Source: an uncultured Collinsella sp. (lineage in GTDB: Bacteria > Actinomycetota > Coriobacteriia > Coriobacteriales > Coriobacteriaceae). Taken from it: a stretch of 52,918 nt of DNA. Made by a program: the position numbers and the translations under genes. Shown piece by piece: positions 32,467 through 40,541 of this stretch. Each line of letters opens with the position of its first letter. Positions within the stretch are counted from its first letter, which is position 1. A model generated the notes under the pieces. It searched no databases. It saw only the letters and a program-made list of their open reading frames with translations, and was not told the DNA's origin. Location: contig URBQ01000017.1 in the NCBI GenBank assembly GCA_900546115.1, positions 1 through 52,918 of the forward strand, read 5' to 3'.

Positions 32467-33303
32467 TTAGGCCTCCTTATTGGCGTAGATAAACCAGTAG
32501 CCCAGCGCCACGATCAGGGCGCCACCCACGATATTGCCCAGCGTGGCGACCGTAAGGTTGAGCGCCAACCCGGCAGCGTTGAGGGCATCGGCGCCAGCGA
32601 CATCGGCTCCATAGCCGCAGGAGTGCATCAAAATACCCATGGGCAAAAAGTACATGTTGGCAACGCAGTGCTCAAAACCGCAGGCCACAAAGGCGGCAAT
32701 GGGCAGCAAAATGCCCACGACCTTATCGACCACGGTCTTGCCGGCAGTGCCGATCCATACGGCCAGGCAGACAAAGATGTTGCACAGAATGCCGCGGAAG
32801 AAGATGGTAACGGCGTCGATCGTAACCTTACCGGCGGCGACGCTCACCATGGCGTTGGCGACGGCCTCGCCGTTGAGCTTGTAAATAGCTGCCATGTAAA
32901 TCAAAAAGACAACGAACAGGGCGCCGGCAAAATTGCCGATCCACACAATAGCCCAAGCCTTGAGCATCTGGACGAGCGTGATCTTGTTGCTCTTAAGCGC
33001 GCAGACCATAAGCGAGTTGCCGGTAAACAGCTCCGCGCCGCAAATAAGCACGAGCACCAGCCCCAGGCAAAAAGCAAGGCCACCTACAAAGCGCTGAGCG
33101 CCCCAGCCAAGGGACGCATCGCTCAGAAAGACCGTGAAGAACAGGCCGCCAAAGGCGATGAACGCACCGGCGAACATAGCGAGCAAAAAGGCCTTCGAGA
33201 CCGGCAGGTTAGCCTTGGTAACGCCGGCGGCCTCAGTCTTGGCCTCGATCGCGGCGGGCGCCAGGCAATCGGGGGTGGGATATTCTGCCTTGAAATCTGC
33301 CAT
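32467..33303 (-). CDS. Formate/nitrite transporter family protein
   Basis: A 278-residue FNT-family membrane channel with six predicted segments. Diagnostic positions are visible: the omega-loop region LICGAELFTGN, and the gating histidine in GFEHCVANMYFLPMG, as in FocA. It moves formate (or nitrite/hydrosulfide) across the membrane. Proximity to selA-selB-selC favours formate, the substrate of Sec- and Mo-dependent formate dehydrogenase, but the ion is not proven by sequence. ATG 33303 with GGAAAG upstream; the frame extension to 33351 is not supported. Confidence 0.9.
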   Translation of the reverse strand: MADFKAEYPTPDCLAPAAIEAKTEAAGVTKANLPVSKAFLLAMFAGAFIAFGGLFFTVFLSDASLGWGAQRFVGGLAFCLGLVLVLICGAELFTGNSLMVCALKSNKITLVQMLKAWAIVWIGNFAGALFVVFLIYMAAIYKLNGEAVANAMVSVAAGKVTIDAVTIFFRGILCNIFVCLAVWIGTAGKTVVDKVVGILLPIAAFVACGFEHCVANMYFLPMGILMHSCGYGADVAGADALNAAGLALNLTVATLGNIVGGALIVALGYWFIYANKEA

Positions 33304-33370
33304 GTCAGTCACTTCTTTCCTAATCAGCAGGGACGAGCATTGCCAATGCAAAGGCCCCGCGTCGGACGGT

Positions 33371-33408
33371 CAAAACAAAACAGGTCAGAAGTAAACGTAC
33401 CTCTGACC
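33371..33408 (-). terminator. Terminator after tRNA-Gly
   Basis: GGTCAGA/TCTGACC stem (33383-33408), with TGTTTTGTTTTG following on the minus strand, 12 bases after the tRNA. Confidence 0.8.
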
Positions 33409-33419
33409 TGCAAATTACT

Positions 33420-33493
33420 TGGAGCGGGCGACGGGAATCGAACCCGCGTCATCAGCTTGGAAGGCTGGGGTTCTACCATTGAACTACGCCCGC
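33420..33493 (-). tRNA. tRNA-Gly (anticodon UCC)
   Basis: 74-nt cloverleaf with acceptor GCGGGCG/CGCCCGC, encoded CCA, anticodon TCC in loop CTTCCAA and T-loop GGTTCGATTCC. Confidence 0.96.
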
Positions 33494-33499
33494 AAGATA

Positions 33500-33576
33500 T
33501 GGTCGGGACGACAGGATTTGAACCTGCGACATCCTGCTCCCAAAGCAGGCGCGCTACCAAACTGCGCCACGTCCCG
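33500..33576 (-). tRNA. tRNA-Pro (anticodon UGG)
   Basis: 77-nt cloverleaf with acceptor CGGGACG/CGTCCCG, encoded CCA, anticodon TGG in loop TTTGGGA and T-loop GGTTCAAATCC. It is 6 bases upstream of tRNA-Gly on the same transcript. Confidence 0.96.
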
Positions 33577-33627
33577 AAGGTGTTGAGCAGCTAAGGTCTA
33601 AACCTTGCGTGTCCCAAAGCGAAGGAA

Positions 33628-33656
33628 ATTATAGGGGAGACTCCCCGCCTGTGCAA
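33628..33656 (-). promoter_or_regulatory. Promoter of tRNA-Pro and tRNA-Gly
   Basis: TTGCAC (33651-33656), a 17-base spacer and TATAAT (33628-33633) on the minus strand, the best sigma-70-type promoter in the window. The spacer contains the palindrome GGGGAGTCTCCCC. Confidence 0.82.
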
Positions 33657-33667
33657 GCGACGATACC

Positions 33668-35026
33668 CTAGCTCCTCGAATGTGCGACAAACCGGCTGTG
33701 GAGCAGGCCAATCACAAACGCCACCACGGCAACCGGCGCCCATGCGGCTCCAATGTCGGCCAGCGGCAGCGCATCGAACGGCAGCCACACGCCTGCAAAG
33801 AACGCGTCGCGGATCGAGGTGATCACGCTCTGCACCGCGACAACGCCGCCGACCCAGACCCACACCTGCGGATGCGCGTCGCAAAAACCGTGCACTAGGC
33901 CCATAAGCACCAGAACAATTGCAACAGGGTACAGGGCGTTGAGCATGGGCACCGAGAACATGAGGATCACGTCGAGGCCCACGTTTGAGAGCACGCACGA
34001 AAACGCCGCGAACACAAAGGCGAGTATCGCAAAGGGACGGCGCATGGCCTCCTCGGAAGCCTCTGCTCCCCCTTCGACCACATACGTCTCGCAGAAGTAA
34101 CGCGAGCAGCAGCTGATGAGGCCGATGCATACGTTCATGCAGGCGAGGAAGAAGATCGCAAAGACCACGACCGTGCCGGCAAGGCCAAAGTGCATGGAGG
34201 CCGAGCGGGCGAGGATGGCGGCTCCGTTGGTGGCATCGGGCATCACGGTGCTCAGCTGCGTGCCGGCAAGCGCCAGACCGCAGTAGATGATGGCCATGAG
34301 CACACCAGCGATCACGCCGGAGCGCGAAATCTCGAAGGCCACGCGCTTGTCGTCGGTAACGCCCAGCTCGTGGATGGTCTCGGCGATGATGATGCCAAAG
34401 GCGAGCGACGCGAGCAGGTCCATGGTCTGATAGCCGGTCAAAAAGCCCTGCACGGCGGCACCGGCATCGTAAGGAGCCTGCGGCGCGGCAGCGGAACCCA
34501 GCGGCGAGACCACGGCAGCGCCCACGACCAATACGATAAGGGCGATGAGCGCGGGGCCCGTAATGCGGCCGAGCACGCGCGTAATGACACCCGGGCGCAG
34601 CGTGAGCACAAAGGCGACGGCAAAGAAGGCGACGGCAAACACCAGGCGGGCCGTGCCGAGCGAGACACCCTCGGGCAGCAGCGGCACCAGCATCTCGAAG
34701 GCCGTGGAGCTCGTGCGCGGAATGGCCAGACACGGACCGATAGCCAGATACACCGCCGCGACAAAAAACTCGCCAAACTTGGGGTGCACACGACCGGCAA
34801 GCTCGCGCGCCGTTCCGGCAAGTGCCACGGCAATAAAGCCCATGACGGGAAGGCCGATGGCGGCAATCAGAAAGCCGAGCATGGCGAGCGGCGTGGCAGA
34901 GCCCGCCTGCAGCGCCAGCAGCGGCGGAATAATGAGGTTGCCGGCGCCAAAGAGCATCGAGAACAGGGCGATGCCGACGGTGAGGACATGGTCGGAGCGC
35001 AGACCGCGCGGGGCGGATGATGCCAT
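33668..35026 (-). CDS. brnQ: Branched-chain amino acid transporter, LIVCS family
   Basis: A 452-residue sodium/proton-coupled carrier for Leu, Ile and Val in the inner membrane, with about twelve hydrophobic segments. The family signature near the N-terminus is LFSMLFGAGNLIIPP, followed by GLPVMGFIAVAL. Single gene placed between the selenium genes and the tRNA pair. ATG 35026 has AGGTGG upstream; the frame opens to 35065 but that stretch overlaps the terminator of the preceding gene. Confidence 0.92.
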   Translation of the reverse strand: MASSAPRGLRSDHVLTVGIALFSMLFGAGNLIIPPLLALQAGSATPLAMLGFLIAAIGLPVMGFIAVALAGTARELAGRVHPKFGEFFVAAVYLAIGPCLAIPRTSSTAFEMLVPLLPEGVSLGTARLVFAVAFFAVAFVLTLRPGVITRVLGRITGPALIALIVLVVGAAVVSPLGSAAAPQAPYDAGAAVQGFLTGYQTMDLLASLAFGIIIAETIHELGVTDDKRVAFEISRSGVIAGVLMAIIYCGLALAGTQLSTVMPDATNGAAILARSASMHFGLAGTVVVFAIFFLACMNVCIGLISCCSRYFCETYVVEGGAEASEEAMRRPFAILAFVFAAFSCVLSNVGLDVILMFSVPMLNALYPVAIVLVLMGLVHGFCDAHPQVWVWVGGVVAVQSVITSIRDAFFAGVWLPFDALPLADIGAAWAPVAVVAFVIGLLHSRFVAHSRS

Positions 35027-35045
35027 AGGACCACCTTTCGGGTCG

Positions 35046-35078
35046 AAACAAAACGGGACGGGCAAAAGACCCGTCCCG
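35046..35078 (-). terminator. Terminator of the selenium operon after the desulfurase gene
   Basis: Perfect 9-bp CGGGACGGG/CCCGTCCCG stem (35054-35078) followed by TTTTGTTT on the minus strand, 14 bases after the stop. Confidence 0.9.
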
Positions 35079-35092
35079 CAAGTATATACGCT

Positions 35093-36232
35093 TTAGCAGG
35101 CTAAATCGTGCAGAGCGTCAATCGCGGTGTCGACTTCCTCGTCCGTGTTGAAATACCCAAACGAGAAGCGAACGACACCCTGGCGCTCGGTCCCCAGTGC
35201 GCGGTGCATGAGCGGAGCGCAGTGGGCGCCGGGGCGCGTCGCAATCCCCCACCCTTGCATGAGCGCGTCCGAGACCTCGGCCGAATCGATATCGCCCACG
35301 TTAAGCGAAACGATCGCCGAGCGCACGGGCTGGTCAAACGCACCGTAGAGCGCAATGCCGGGAATGTCGCGAACGCCGACGAGGAAGCGCTCGGCAAGCG
35401 CACGTTCGCGTGCCGCAATCGCCTCTACCCCGCCCTGGGCCTCGATAACGTCGAGGCCGGCGGAAAGGCCGGCGATACCGTGACCGTTGAGCGTGCCCGC
35501 CTCAAGACGCGTGGGCCACTCTTGCGGCTGCAGCGCATCGAAGCTGCGCACGCCCGTGCCACCCATGGCCCAAGGAGCCACGTCAATGCCTTCCGCCACG
35601 GCTAGGCCACCGGTCCCCTGCGGGCCCATGAGCCCCTTGTGGCCGGTAAAGCACACCACGTCGAGCCCCATGACCTGCATATCGATATGCGCCGTGCCGG
35701 CAGACTGCGAGGCATCGACGATCACAAGCGCGCCGGCCGCATGGGCCATGGCAGCCACGCGTGCAATGTCGACCGCGTTGCCGGTCACATTGGAGGCGTG
35801 TGTCACCACCACGGCACGCGTGCCCGGCGTGACCAGCTGCTCGAGCTCGTCGTAGTCGAGCACGCCGTTCGCGTCGCAGCCCGCATGCTCAACAGTCACG
35901 CCCTGCTCTGCCGCCAGGCGGTTGAGCGGACGCAGCACGGAGTTGTGTTCGAGCACCGTCGTGACCACACGATCGCCGGGGCGCACCACGCCGTTGATGG
36001 CGGTGTTGAGCGCCGCCGTGGAGTTGGGCGTAAAACAAATATGGTCCACCCGCGGGCAGCCCAGCAAGCGCGCAAGCTTGGTGCGGCAGCTGTGGATGGT
36101 GCGCGCCGCGTCGAGCGCACCCGACGTGGCGCCTCGCCCAGCATTGCCGAGCGAGCACATCGCCTGCACCACGGCATCGATGACCGCCTGAGGTTTGTGC
36201 ATGGTCGTCGCCGCGTTATCCAGGTAGATCAT
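35093..36232 (-). CDS. Class V aminotransferase, cysteine desulfurase/selenocysteine lyase-like
   Basis: A 379-residue PLP enzyme. The N-terminus MIYLDNAATTMHKP is the family hallmark, the Schiff-base lysine is in VVCFTGHKGLMGPQG, and the C-terminal loop has GAHCAPLMH with the likely catalytic cysteine. This subtype is regularly encoded with selD, yedF and DUF3343 and is thought to mobilise selenium or sulfur for selenophosphate synthesis. ATG 36232 overlaps the DUF3343 stop by 4 bases. Last gene of the run, followed by a strong terminator. Se rather than S donation is inference from context. Confidence 0.88.
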   Translation of the reverse strand: MIYLDNAATTMHKPQAVIDAVVQAMCSLGNAGRGATSGALDAARTIHSCRTKLARLLGCPRVDHICFTPNSTAALNTAINGVVRPGDRVVTTVLEHNSVLRPLNRLAAEQGVTVEHAGCDANGVLDYDELEQLVTPGTRAVVVTHASNVTGNAVDIARVAAMAHAAGALVIVDASQSAGTAHIDMQVMGLDVVCFTGHKGLMGPQGTGGLAVAEGIDVAPWAMGGTGVRSFDALQPQEWPTRLEAGTLNGHGIAGLSAGLDVIEAQGGVEAIAARERALAERFLVGVRDIPGIALYGAFDQPVRSAIVSLNVGDIDSAEVSDALMQGWGIATRPGAHCAPLMHRALGTERQGVVRFSFGYFNTDEEVDTAIDALHDLAC

Positions 36233-36480
36233 CGCACGACCTCCCACATATCGATCACAGTAAAGCCCTCGGTGGGAACGTCCGCCGCGGCAAGCTCGCT
36301 TCGCAGCAGTGGTTCATTTTCAGGCAGGGCTTTCCATGCCAGGCCGCAGCCGGCAGCAACCTCTCCGGGTACGGGAATCGTTCGCCCGGGAAGGCCACGC
36401 TCACGGCACAGAGACTCGCAGCCCATGGCGGCCGCCGTGGTGGGAAACGTGATGACAAGCGCCGGGCGCTTTTCTCTCAT
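36229..36480 (-). CDS. DUF3343 putative Se/S carrier protein
   Basis: An 83-residue protein with the DUF3343 pattern: an N-terminal TFPTTAAAMGCESLCRERG segment and AAGCGLAWKA, whose cysteine is the conserved presumed carrier residue. The family is proposed to carry persulfide or perselenide between desulfurase and acceptor; direct evidence is limited. It is translationally coupled to the desulfurase gene and 18 bases downstream of yedF. Confidence 0.85.
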   Translation of the reverse strand: MREKRPALVITFPTTAAAMGCESLCRERGLPGRTIPVPGEVAAGCGLAWKALPENEPLLRSELAAADVPTEGFTVIDMWEVVR

Positions 36481-36498
36481 GGCAATCCCACCCAGGCG

Positions 36499-37125
36499 CT
36501 ACGGACGCACGACGCGGCCGGCCTGCTCCATCTTTTCGACGATCACGTACATGTTCGTGACATCGCCCACGGCAAGCTGGTCCTTAATGCCAAAGTGGTC
36601 GAGGCAGGTGCCGCAGGTAAGGATCTCGACACCCTGCTCGGCCAGGCCCTTGAGGTCGTCAAGCACCGGCGACCCCTCGACGGTGAGTTTGGCGCCGCCG
36701 TTGTAGAAGAGCATCGTGGCGGGCAGCTCCTCCTGCTGCGTCACGGCAAAGATAAAGGCCTTCATGAGCTTGTGGCCCAGCTCATCGTCGCCGCGACCCA
36801 TGCAATCGGTGTAGACGGCCACGACCAGCTTGCCCTTGCCGGCGCTGGCGTCGCAGAAAGCGGCGCCGTCCTGCTCAGGATCGGCCACGGCAACGGCGCC
36901 GGCGGTCGCCACGATCACGTGCCACTCGGCATCGGCGACCTTCTCGACCGAGGCCGTGCAGCCCTTTTCCTGTGCCATCTTGGAGATGTTCTTGACGGCC
37001 GTCTCGTTGTCGACCGAGGTCACCACAGCACCCTCGCCATCAAGCTGCTTCAGAGCTTTGAGCGTCTTGACGACGGGCAGCGGGCAGGCATCGCCCATGG
37101 CATTGACTTCAATTTTGGTAGACAT
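36499..37125 (-). CDS. yedF: Selenium metabolism protein YedF (SirA/TusA-like plus DsrE-like)
   Basis: A 208-residue two-domain protein. The N-terminal TusA/SirA-like domain carries the sulfur/selenium-carrier motif in GDACPLPVVKTLKAL (Cys near residue 13), and the C-terminal DsrE-like half includes LLFYNGGAKL-type sequence (TMLFYNGGAKLTVEGS) and ILTCGTCLDHFG. YedF of this length is a marker of selenium-using bacteria and sits with selD. ATG 37125 follows GAAAGG; the upstream frame to 37230 is not supported. Exact step in selenium transfer is not established. Confidence 0.9.
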   Translation of the reverse strand: MSTKIEVNAMGDACPLPVVKTLKALKQLDGEGAVVTSVDNETAVKNISKMAQEKGCTASVEKVADAEWHVIVATAGAVAVADPEQDGAAFCDASAGKGKLVVAVYTDCMGRGDDELGHKLMKAFIFAVTQQEELPATMLFYNGGAKLTVEGSPVLDDLKGLAEQGVEILTCGTCLDHFGIKDQLAVGDVTNMYVIVEKMEQAGRVVRP

Positions 37126-37184
37126 AGCAAATCCTTTCAAAAGGGACCGCCCAGAACAGTAGACGGTCGCATAAACGGTTTTCC

Positions 37185-38234
37185 TTAATGCACAACGTGA
37201 ACGGCAGGACCACCCGGCACCGCCTCGCACACGCGGCCGATTGTGGCGGCAACGCGACCTTCGGCATGCAGGCGGCGGGCGAGCTCATCCACATCGGCAG
37301 CAGGCGCTGCGATGAGCAGGCCGCCCGAGGTCTGCGGATCGTACAGCGCATCCAGCATTCCCGGCTCCAGGTCATCGTCGGCCGCCACGCGCGGGCCAAA
37401 GAAATCCTGGTTGCGGTAGGCGCCGGCAGGGATAATGCCCAGACGCGCCATATTGAGCACCTGGTCAAAGAGCGGCACCGCCCCCGACACAAGCTCAATC
37501 TGCACACCTGAGCCCTCGGCTATCTCGCACGCGTGCCCGATCAGGCCAAAGCCCGTGACATCGGTGCAGCCGTGAAGCTCGAGGCCCTCGGCCAGACGAA
37601 TCGGGGCCTCGTTGAGGGTGCGCATCGAGTCGAACATGGCTGCGGCCTCGTCCTGCTCGATGAGCTCGCCCTTAATGGCCGTGGTGATGATGCCAGAGCC
37701 GATCGCCTTGGTCAGCAGCAGGACATCGCCAGCGCGCGCGCCGCTGTTGGCGAGCATGCGGTCGAGCGAGACAAAGCCGCTCACGGACAGGCCGTACTTG
37801 GGCTCGTCGTCGTTGATGGTATGGCCGCCCGCGATGGAGCAACCCGCCTCGACGCACTTATCGGCGCCACCCGCCAGAATCTCACCTGCGACCTCGACGC
37901 CCAGGCAACTGGGAATGCACAGCAGGTTCATGGCATGGCTCGGTCGTCCACCCATGGCATAAATGTCCGACAGCGAGTTGGCCGCCGCGATCTGACCAAA
38001 CAGGAACGGGTCGTCGACCATCGGCGGGAAGAAGTCGACGGACTGCACGAGGCCCAGGTTTTCGCCAACACGAAAAACACTAGCATCGTCGGAGGTATCG
38101 AACCCCACGAGCAGGTTGTCGTTATGCACATTGGGTAAGTCGCCCAGGACCTGGGCGAGGGCTCCAGGAGCCAACTTAGCGGCTCAACCGCTCGCGGCAG
38201 TCATAGACGTGAGCTTAATCTGATCGTCAGCCAT
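37185..38234 (-). CDS. selD: Selenide, water dikinase SelD, itself a selenoprotein (Sec at residue 17)
   Basis: Makes selenophosphate from selenide and ATP. A plain ORF starts only at codon 22, but ATG 38234 has a strong AGGAGG site and reads MADDQIKLTSMTAASG, then TGA (38184-38186), then AAKLAPGAL. The TGA falls exactly at the catalytic Cys17 position of SelD, with the essential Lys three residues later (residue 20). A SECIS-like hairpin follows at 38140-38158. The rest carries the AIR-synthase-like fold with GFDTSDDASVF, SVDFFPPMVDDP, NSLSDIYAMGG and GGHTINDDEPKYG. Total 349 codons. Followed 59 bases later by yedF. Expression would need SelA, SelB and selC, all encoded nearby. Confidence 0.93.
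38140..38158 (-). promoter_or_regulatory. SECIS-like hairpin for selD codon 17
   Basis: TCGCCC and GGGCGA close a 7-base loop AGGTCCT on the coding strand. The loop contains GGUC, like the SelB-binding loop AGGUCUG of E. coli fdhF. It begins about 25 bases after the TGA, inside the distance range accepted for bacterial SECIS elements. Confidence 0.75.
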
Positions 38235-38304
38235 CGATACCTCCTCTCATCGGTCAATCATTTCCTCCCAGTATACGCATGAATGCAGGCCCACGGCCGA
38301 TGCA

Positions 38305-39069
38305 TTAATCGAGCGCCTGTGCGCGAATCGCCGCGCCGATGGCACCGGCAAAGCGAGCCTGGGGCGAGGTGGTCACCGGCGACCCCAGCAGCTCGCCCAA
38401 CCGCTCCACCACGAAGGCGTTCTCGCACAGGCCACCGGTCAGGTAGTACGGGGCGCCCGCGGCCTGCCCGGCCATGGTCGCCACGCGCGAGACCACGCTG
38501 TCGATCACGCCACGTGCGATGTTCTCGCGCGGCTCACCGCGACCGATCAGGCTAATGACCTCACTTTCGGCAAACACCGTGCACATGCTGGAAATCTTGG
38601 TAGGCTCGCCGGAACGCGCCAGGTCGGCCATCTGCTGTTGAGAAATACCTAGGCGGTCGGCCATGATCTCCAAAAAGCGCCCCGTGCCGGCAGCGCACTT
38701 GTCGTTCATGGCAAACTTGGCCACGCGGCCATTTTTAAGCTGAATGACCTTGGTGTCCTGGCCGCCCACGTCAATCACCGTGCCGCGATCGCCAAACAGA
38801 CGCACGGCACCGGCGCCGTGGCAGGTAATCTCGGTCACAACCTTGTGGGCGTATGGCACAGCCACGCGCCCGTAACCCGTGGCCACCACACGCGCAGAAT
38901 CGGATGCAACGTCAAAGCCCGCCGCCGCGAGCGCCTCGCGCAACCTATCGGCGGCATCGACCGAGGAGAACCCGGTTGGCTGCACGCACGTCCACGCCAC
39001 CGAACCCTCACCATCGACCACAGCAGCCTTAGCCGCCGTAGACCCGATATCGACCCCGATCCCTATCAT
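38305..39069 (-). CDS. 2-hydroxyacyl-CoA dehydratase activator ATPase (HgdC/DccR type)
   Basis: A 254-residue ASKHA-fold ATPase that drives electrons at very low potential into its partner, using a [4Fe-4S] cluster shared by two subunits. The nucleotide motifs are IGIGVDIGSTAAKAAVV at the N-terminus and VIDVGGQDTKVI; the cluster cysteines are in NDKCAAGTGRFLE and SSMCTVFAESEVISL. It sits 70 bases upstream of selD and downstream of two dehydratase-like genes, which are its likely clients. ATG 39069 has TTAGGAG upstream. Confidence 0.92.
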   Translation of the reverse strand: MIGIGVDIGSTAAKAAVVDGEGSVAWTCVQPTGFSSVDAADRLREALAAAGFDVASDSARVVATGYGRVAVPYAHKVVTEITCHGAGAVRLFGDRGTVIDVGGQDTKVIQLKNGRVAKFAMNDKCAAGTGRFLEIMADRLGISQQQMADLARSGEPTKISSMCTVFAESEVISLIGRGEPRENIARGVIDSVVSRVATMAGQAAGAPYYLTGGLCENAFVVERLGELLGSPVTTSPQARFAGAIGAAIRAQALD

Positions 39070-39121
39070 GGCTCTCTCCTAATCCAAACATCAAAGACAG
39101 CGGCGCGTTCAGGCGCCTTAG

Positions 39122-39229
39122 CTCTAGGTTTCTCAGGTGCCGGAGGTTGCCCCGAAAGAGGAGCGCGGCGTACTTTGGTACGCAAGCGACGGTTTGAGGG
39201 GCAAGATCCGGTGCCTGAGGAAGCTAGAG
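39122..39229. repeat. Structured element, copy 1, at the 3' end of a dehydratase-like gene
   Basis: A ~108-base rod: outer stem CTCTAG...CTAGAG and TCTCAGG/CCTGAGG, then GCCGGA/TCCGG, TTGCCCC/GGGGCAA and a terminal GCGTAC-TTTG-GTACGC hairpin. It shares about 85 percent of its central sequence (by eye) with the copy at 40425 and overlaps the stop codon of the dehydratase gene. No T run follows on either strand. Confidence 0.85.
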
Positions 39230-40387
39230 GGTTTCGATGAAGGCGGCGATGCGGGTCTCGATCTGGCCCATGTCGCCGTTGCTGTAGTCGGTCTCGATCT
39301 TCATATACGGAATACCCGCACCCTCGACGGCCTCCTGCATGCGCGCACTCTCCACGTTAAAGGTGTGGCATGCCTGCAGCACGCTCTCTACCACGCCATC
39401 GACATGATACTTCTCGCACATGGCCAGCGTGTTTTCCATACGACCGTCATTGGGCGTCATGACCGAGCAGTTGATGTCAAGGTAGCGGTCGGCGATGGCG
39501 CGCAGGATATCGGGAGCCTCCGGGTCGATCATCATGGCGGCCGTGCGCTCGCCCGAGCAGTCGTCCATGCACACGACCACACCGCCGTTGGACTCGATAG
39601 TACGGCCTATCTTGTTGATCACGCCTCCCACCGGGCAGCCGGTGATCAGAATGCGCTTGGCATCCGCCGCAACCGGGCGCTCGCCGGCCTCGTAGGCCTC
39701 GCGCAGCTTGGCGACCTTTTGCTCCAGCTGCTCCGTATAGGCCACGATATCAAAGCTGAACGTACCGGCAAACATGGTGCTCATCAGGTCGACGCCGCTC
39801 ATGGCCGCCGGTTGGTTGGCCTGCAGCGCAAACATCTCGAGCTGGGCCGCACGCAAGCGGTTGCGACGACGGACGGCAGCGCGCAGGTCATCGTCGGTAA
39901 TCGTAATGCCGTAGAAGCCCTCGAGCTCCTCCTTGAGCAGGCGACACTCCTCGTACCAGCCTTCACGCTCGTAAGCGCGATCGCGACCCTGCGGAAGATG
40001 CAGAATGTGCGTGCGCTTGAGCTCGTTGAGTAGCTCGTACATCTTCTTCTTGCCGTCGCAGGTGGTCTCGCCGATGATCATGTCGCTAAAGTACGTAAAC
40101 GGGCACTTTTGCGAGTAGGCAAAGCCGTAGGTCGACTTGATGAGCGGGCAGAGGTTTGCCGGCAGCACCTTCTCGGCCTCGGGAATCACCTCGTCGGACG
40201 TGCCGCACAGCGCCACGCTCGAGGCGCCCGCGGCATCGATAATCTCGAGCGGCGTATAGCTGCACAAAAAGCCGACCAGGCGATTACCCGCCTGCTTATA
40301 ATCCTTGACGCGAATAAACGCCGCCTTGCGCTGCTCGTTGAACTCCTCAAACGTGCGCGGCAACGGCTGCTCAGTATTTTCCGACAT
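39224..40387 (-). CDS. 2-hydroxyacyl-CoA dehydratase D-component family protein (double-cubane type), copy 1
   Basis: A 387-residue HgdB-like iron-sulfur protein. Cysteines at likely cluster positions are C42 (FLCSYTPLEII), one in LPANLCPLIKS, one in SQKCPFTYF, one in ETTCDGKKKMYE, and GCPVGG and CMDDCSGER later. The CDGKKK-YE motif and single-subunit layout suit double-cubane cluster proteins, reductases activated by the ATPase encoded next. True start is ATG 40387 (AAGGAG site); the frame extends upstream to 40747 only as an artefact across the repeat element. The substrate is unknown; operon association with selD is striking. Confidence 0.88.
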   Translation of the reverse strand: MSENTEQPLPRTFEEFNEQRKAAFIRVKDYKQAGNRLVGFLCSYTPLEIIDAAGASSVALCGTSDEVIPEAEKVLPANLCPLIKSTYGFAYSQKCPFTYFSDMIIGETTCDGKKKMYELLNELKRTHILHLPQGRDRAYEREGWYEECRLLKEELEGFYGITITDDDLRAAVRRRNRLRAAQLEMFALQANQPAAMSGVDLMSTMFAGTFSFDIVAYTEQLEQKVAKLREAYEAGERPVAADAKRILITGCPVGGVINKIGRTIESNGGVVVCMDDCSGERTAAMMIDPEAPDILRAIADRYLDINCSVMTPNDGRMENTLAMCEKYHVDGVVESVLQACHTFNVESARMQEAVEGAGIPYMKIETDYSNGDMGQIETRIAAFIETL

Positions 40388-40424
40388 ATAACTCCTTAAC
40401 AAACCTTTTAACCAACCAAGGAAA

Positions 40425-40526
40425 CGGCTTTCCCAGGAGCCCGAGGTTGCCGTAAAAGAGAAGCGCCGCGTACTTTGGTACGCAAGCGACGGTTTGAACA
40501 GCAAGATCGGGTGCCTGGGGAAGCCG
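40425..40526. repeat. Structured element, copy 2, between the two dehydratase-like genes
   Basis: Outer stem CGGCTTTCCCAGG/CCTGGGGAAGCCG (13 bp, one wobble), then GCCCGA/TCGGG, TTGC/GCAA and the same terminal GCGTAC-TTTG-GTACGC hairpin as copy 1. Relative to copy 1, paired positions change together (T-A to C-G in CTCAGG/CCTGAG; G-C to C-G in CCGG/CCGG), so pairing is conserved while sequence is not. Confidence 0.87.
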
Positions 40527-40541
40527 CCGGGACGAATAGTC

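Noticed and set aside
39122..40526. Rho-independent terminators after each dehydratase gene
   Set aside because: Stable hairpins, but no T run on the minus strand after either, and the stop codon of one gene is inside the stem.
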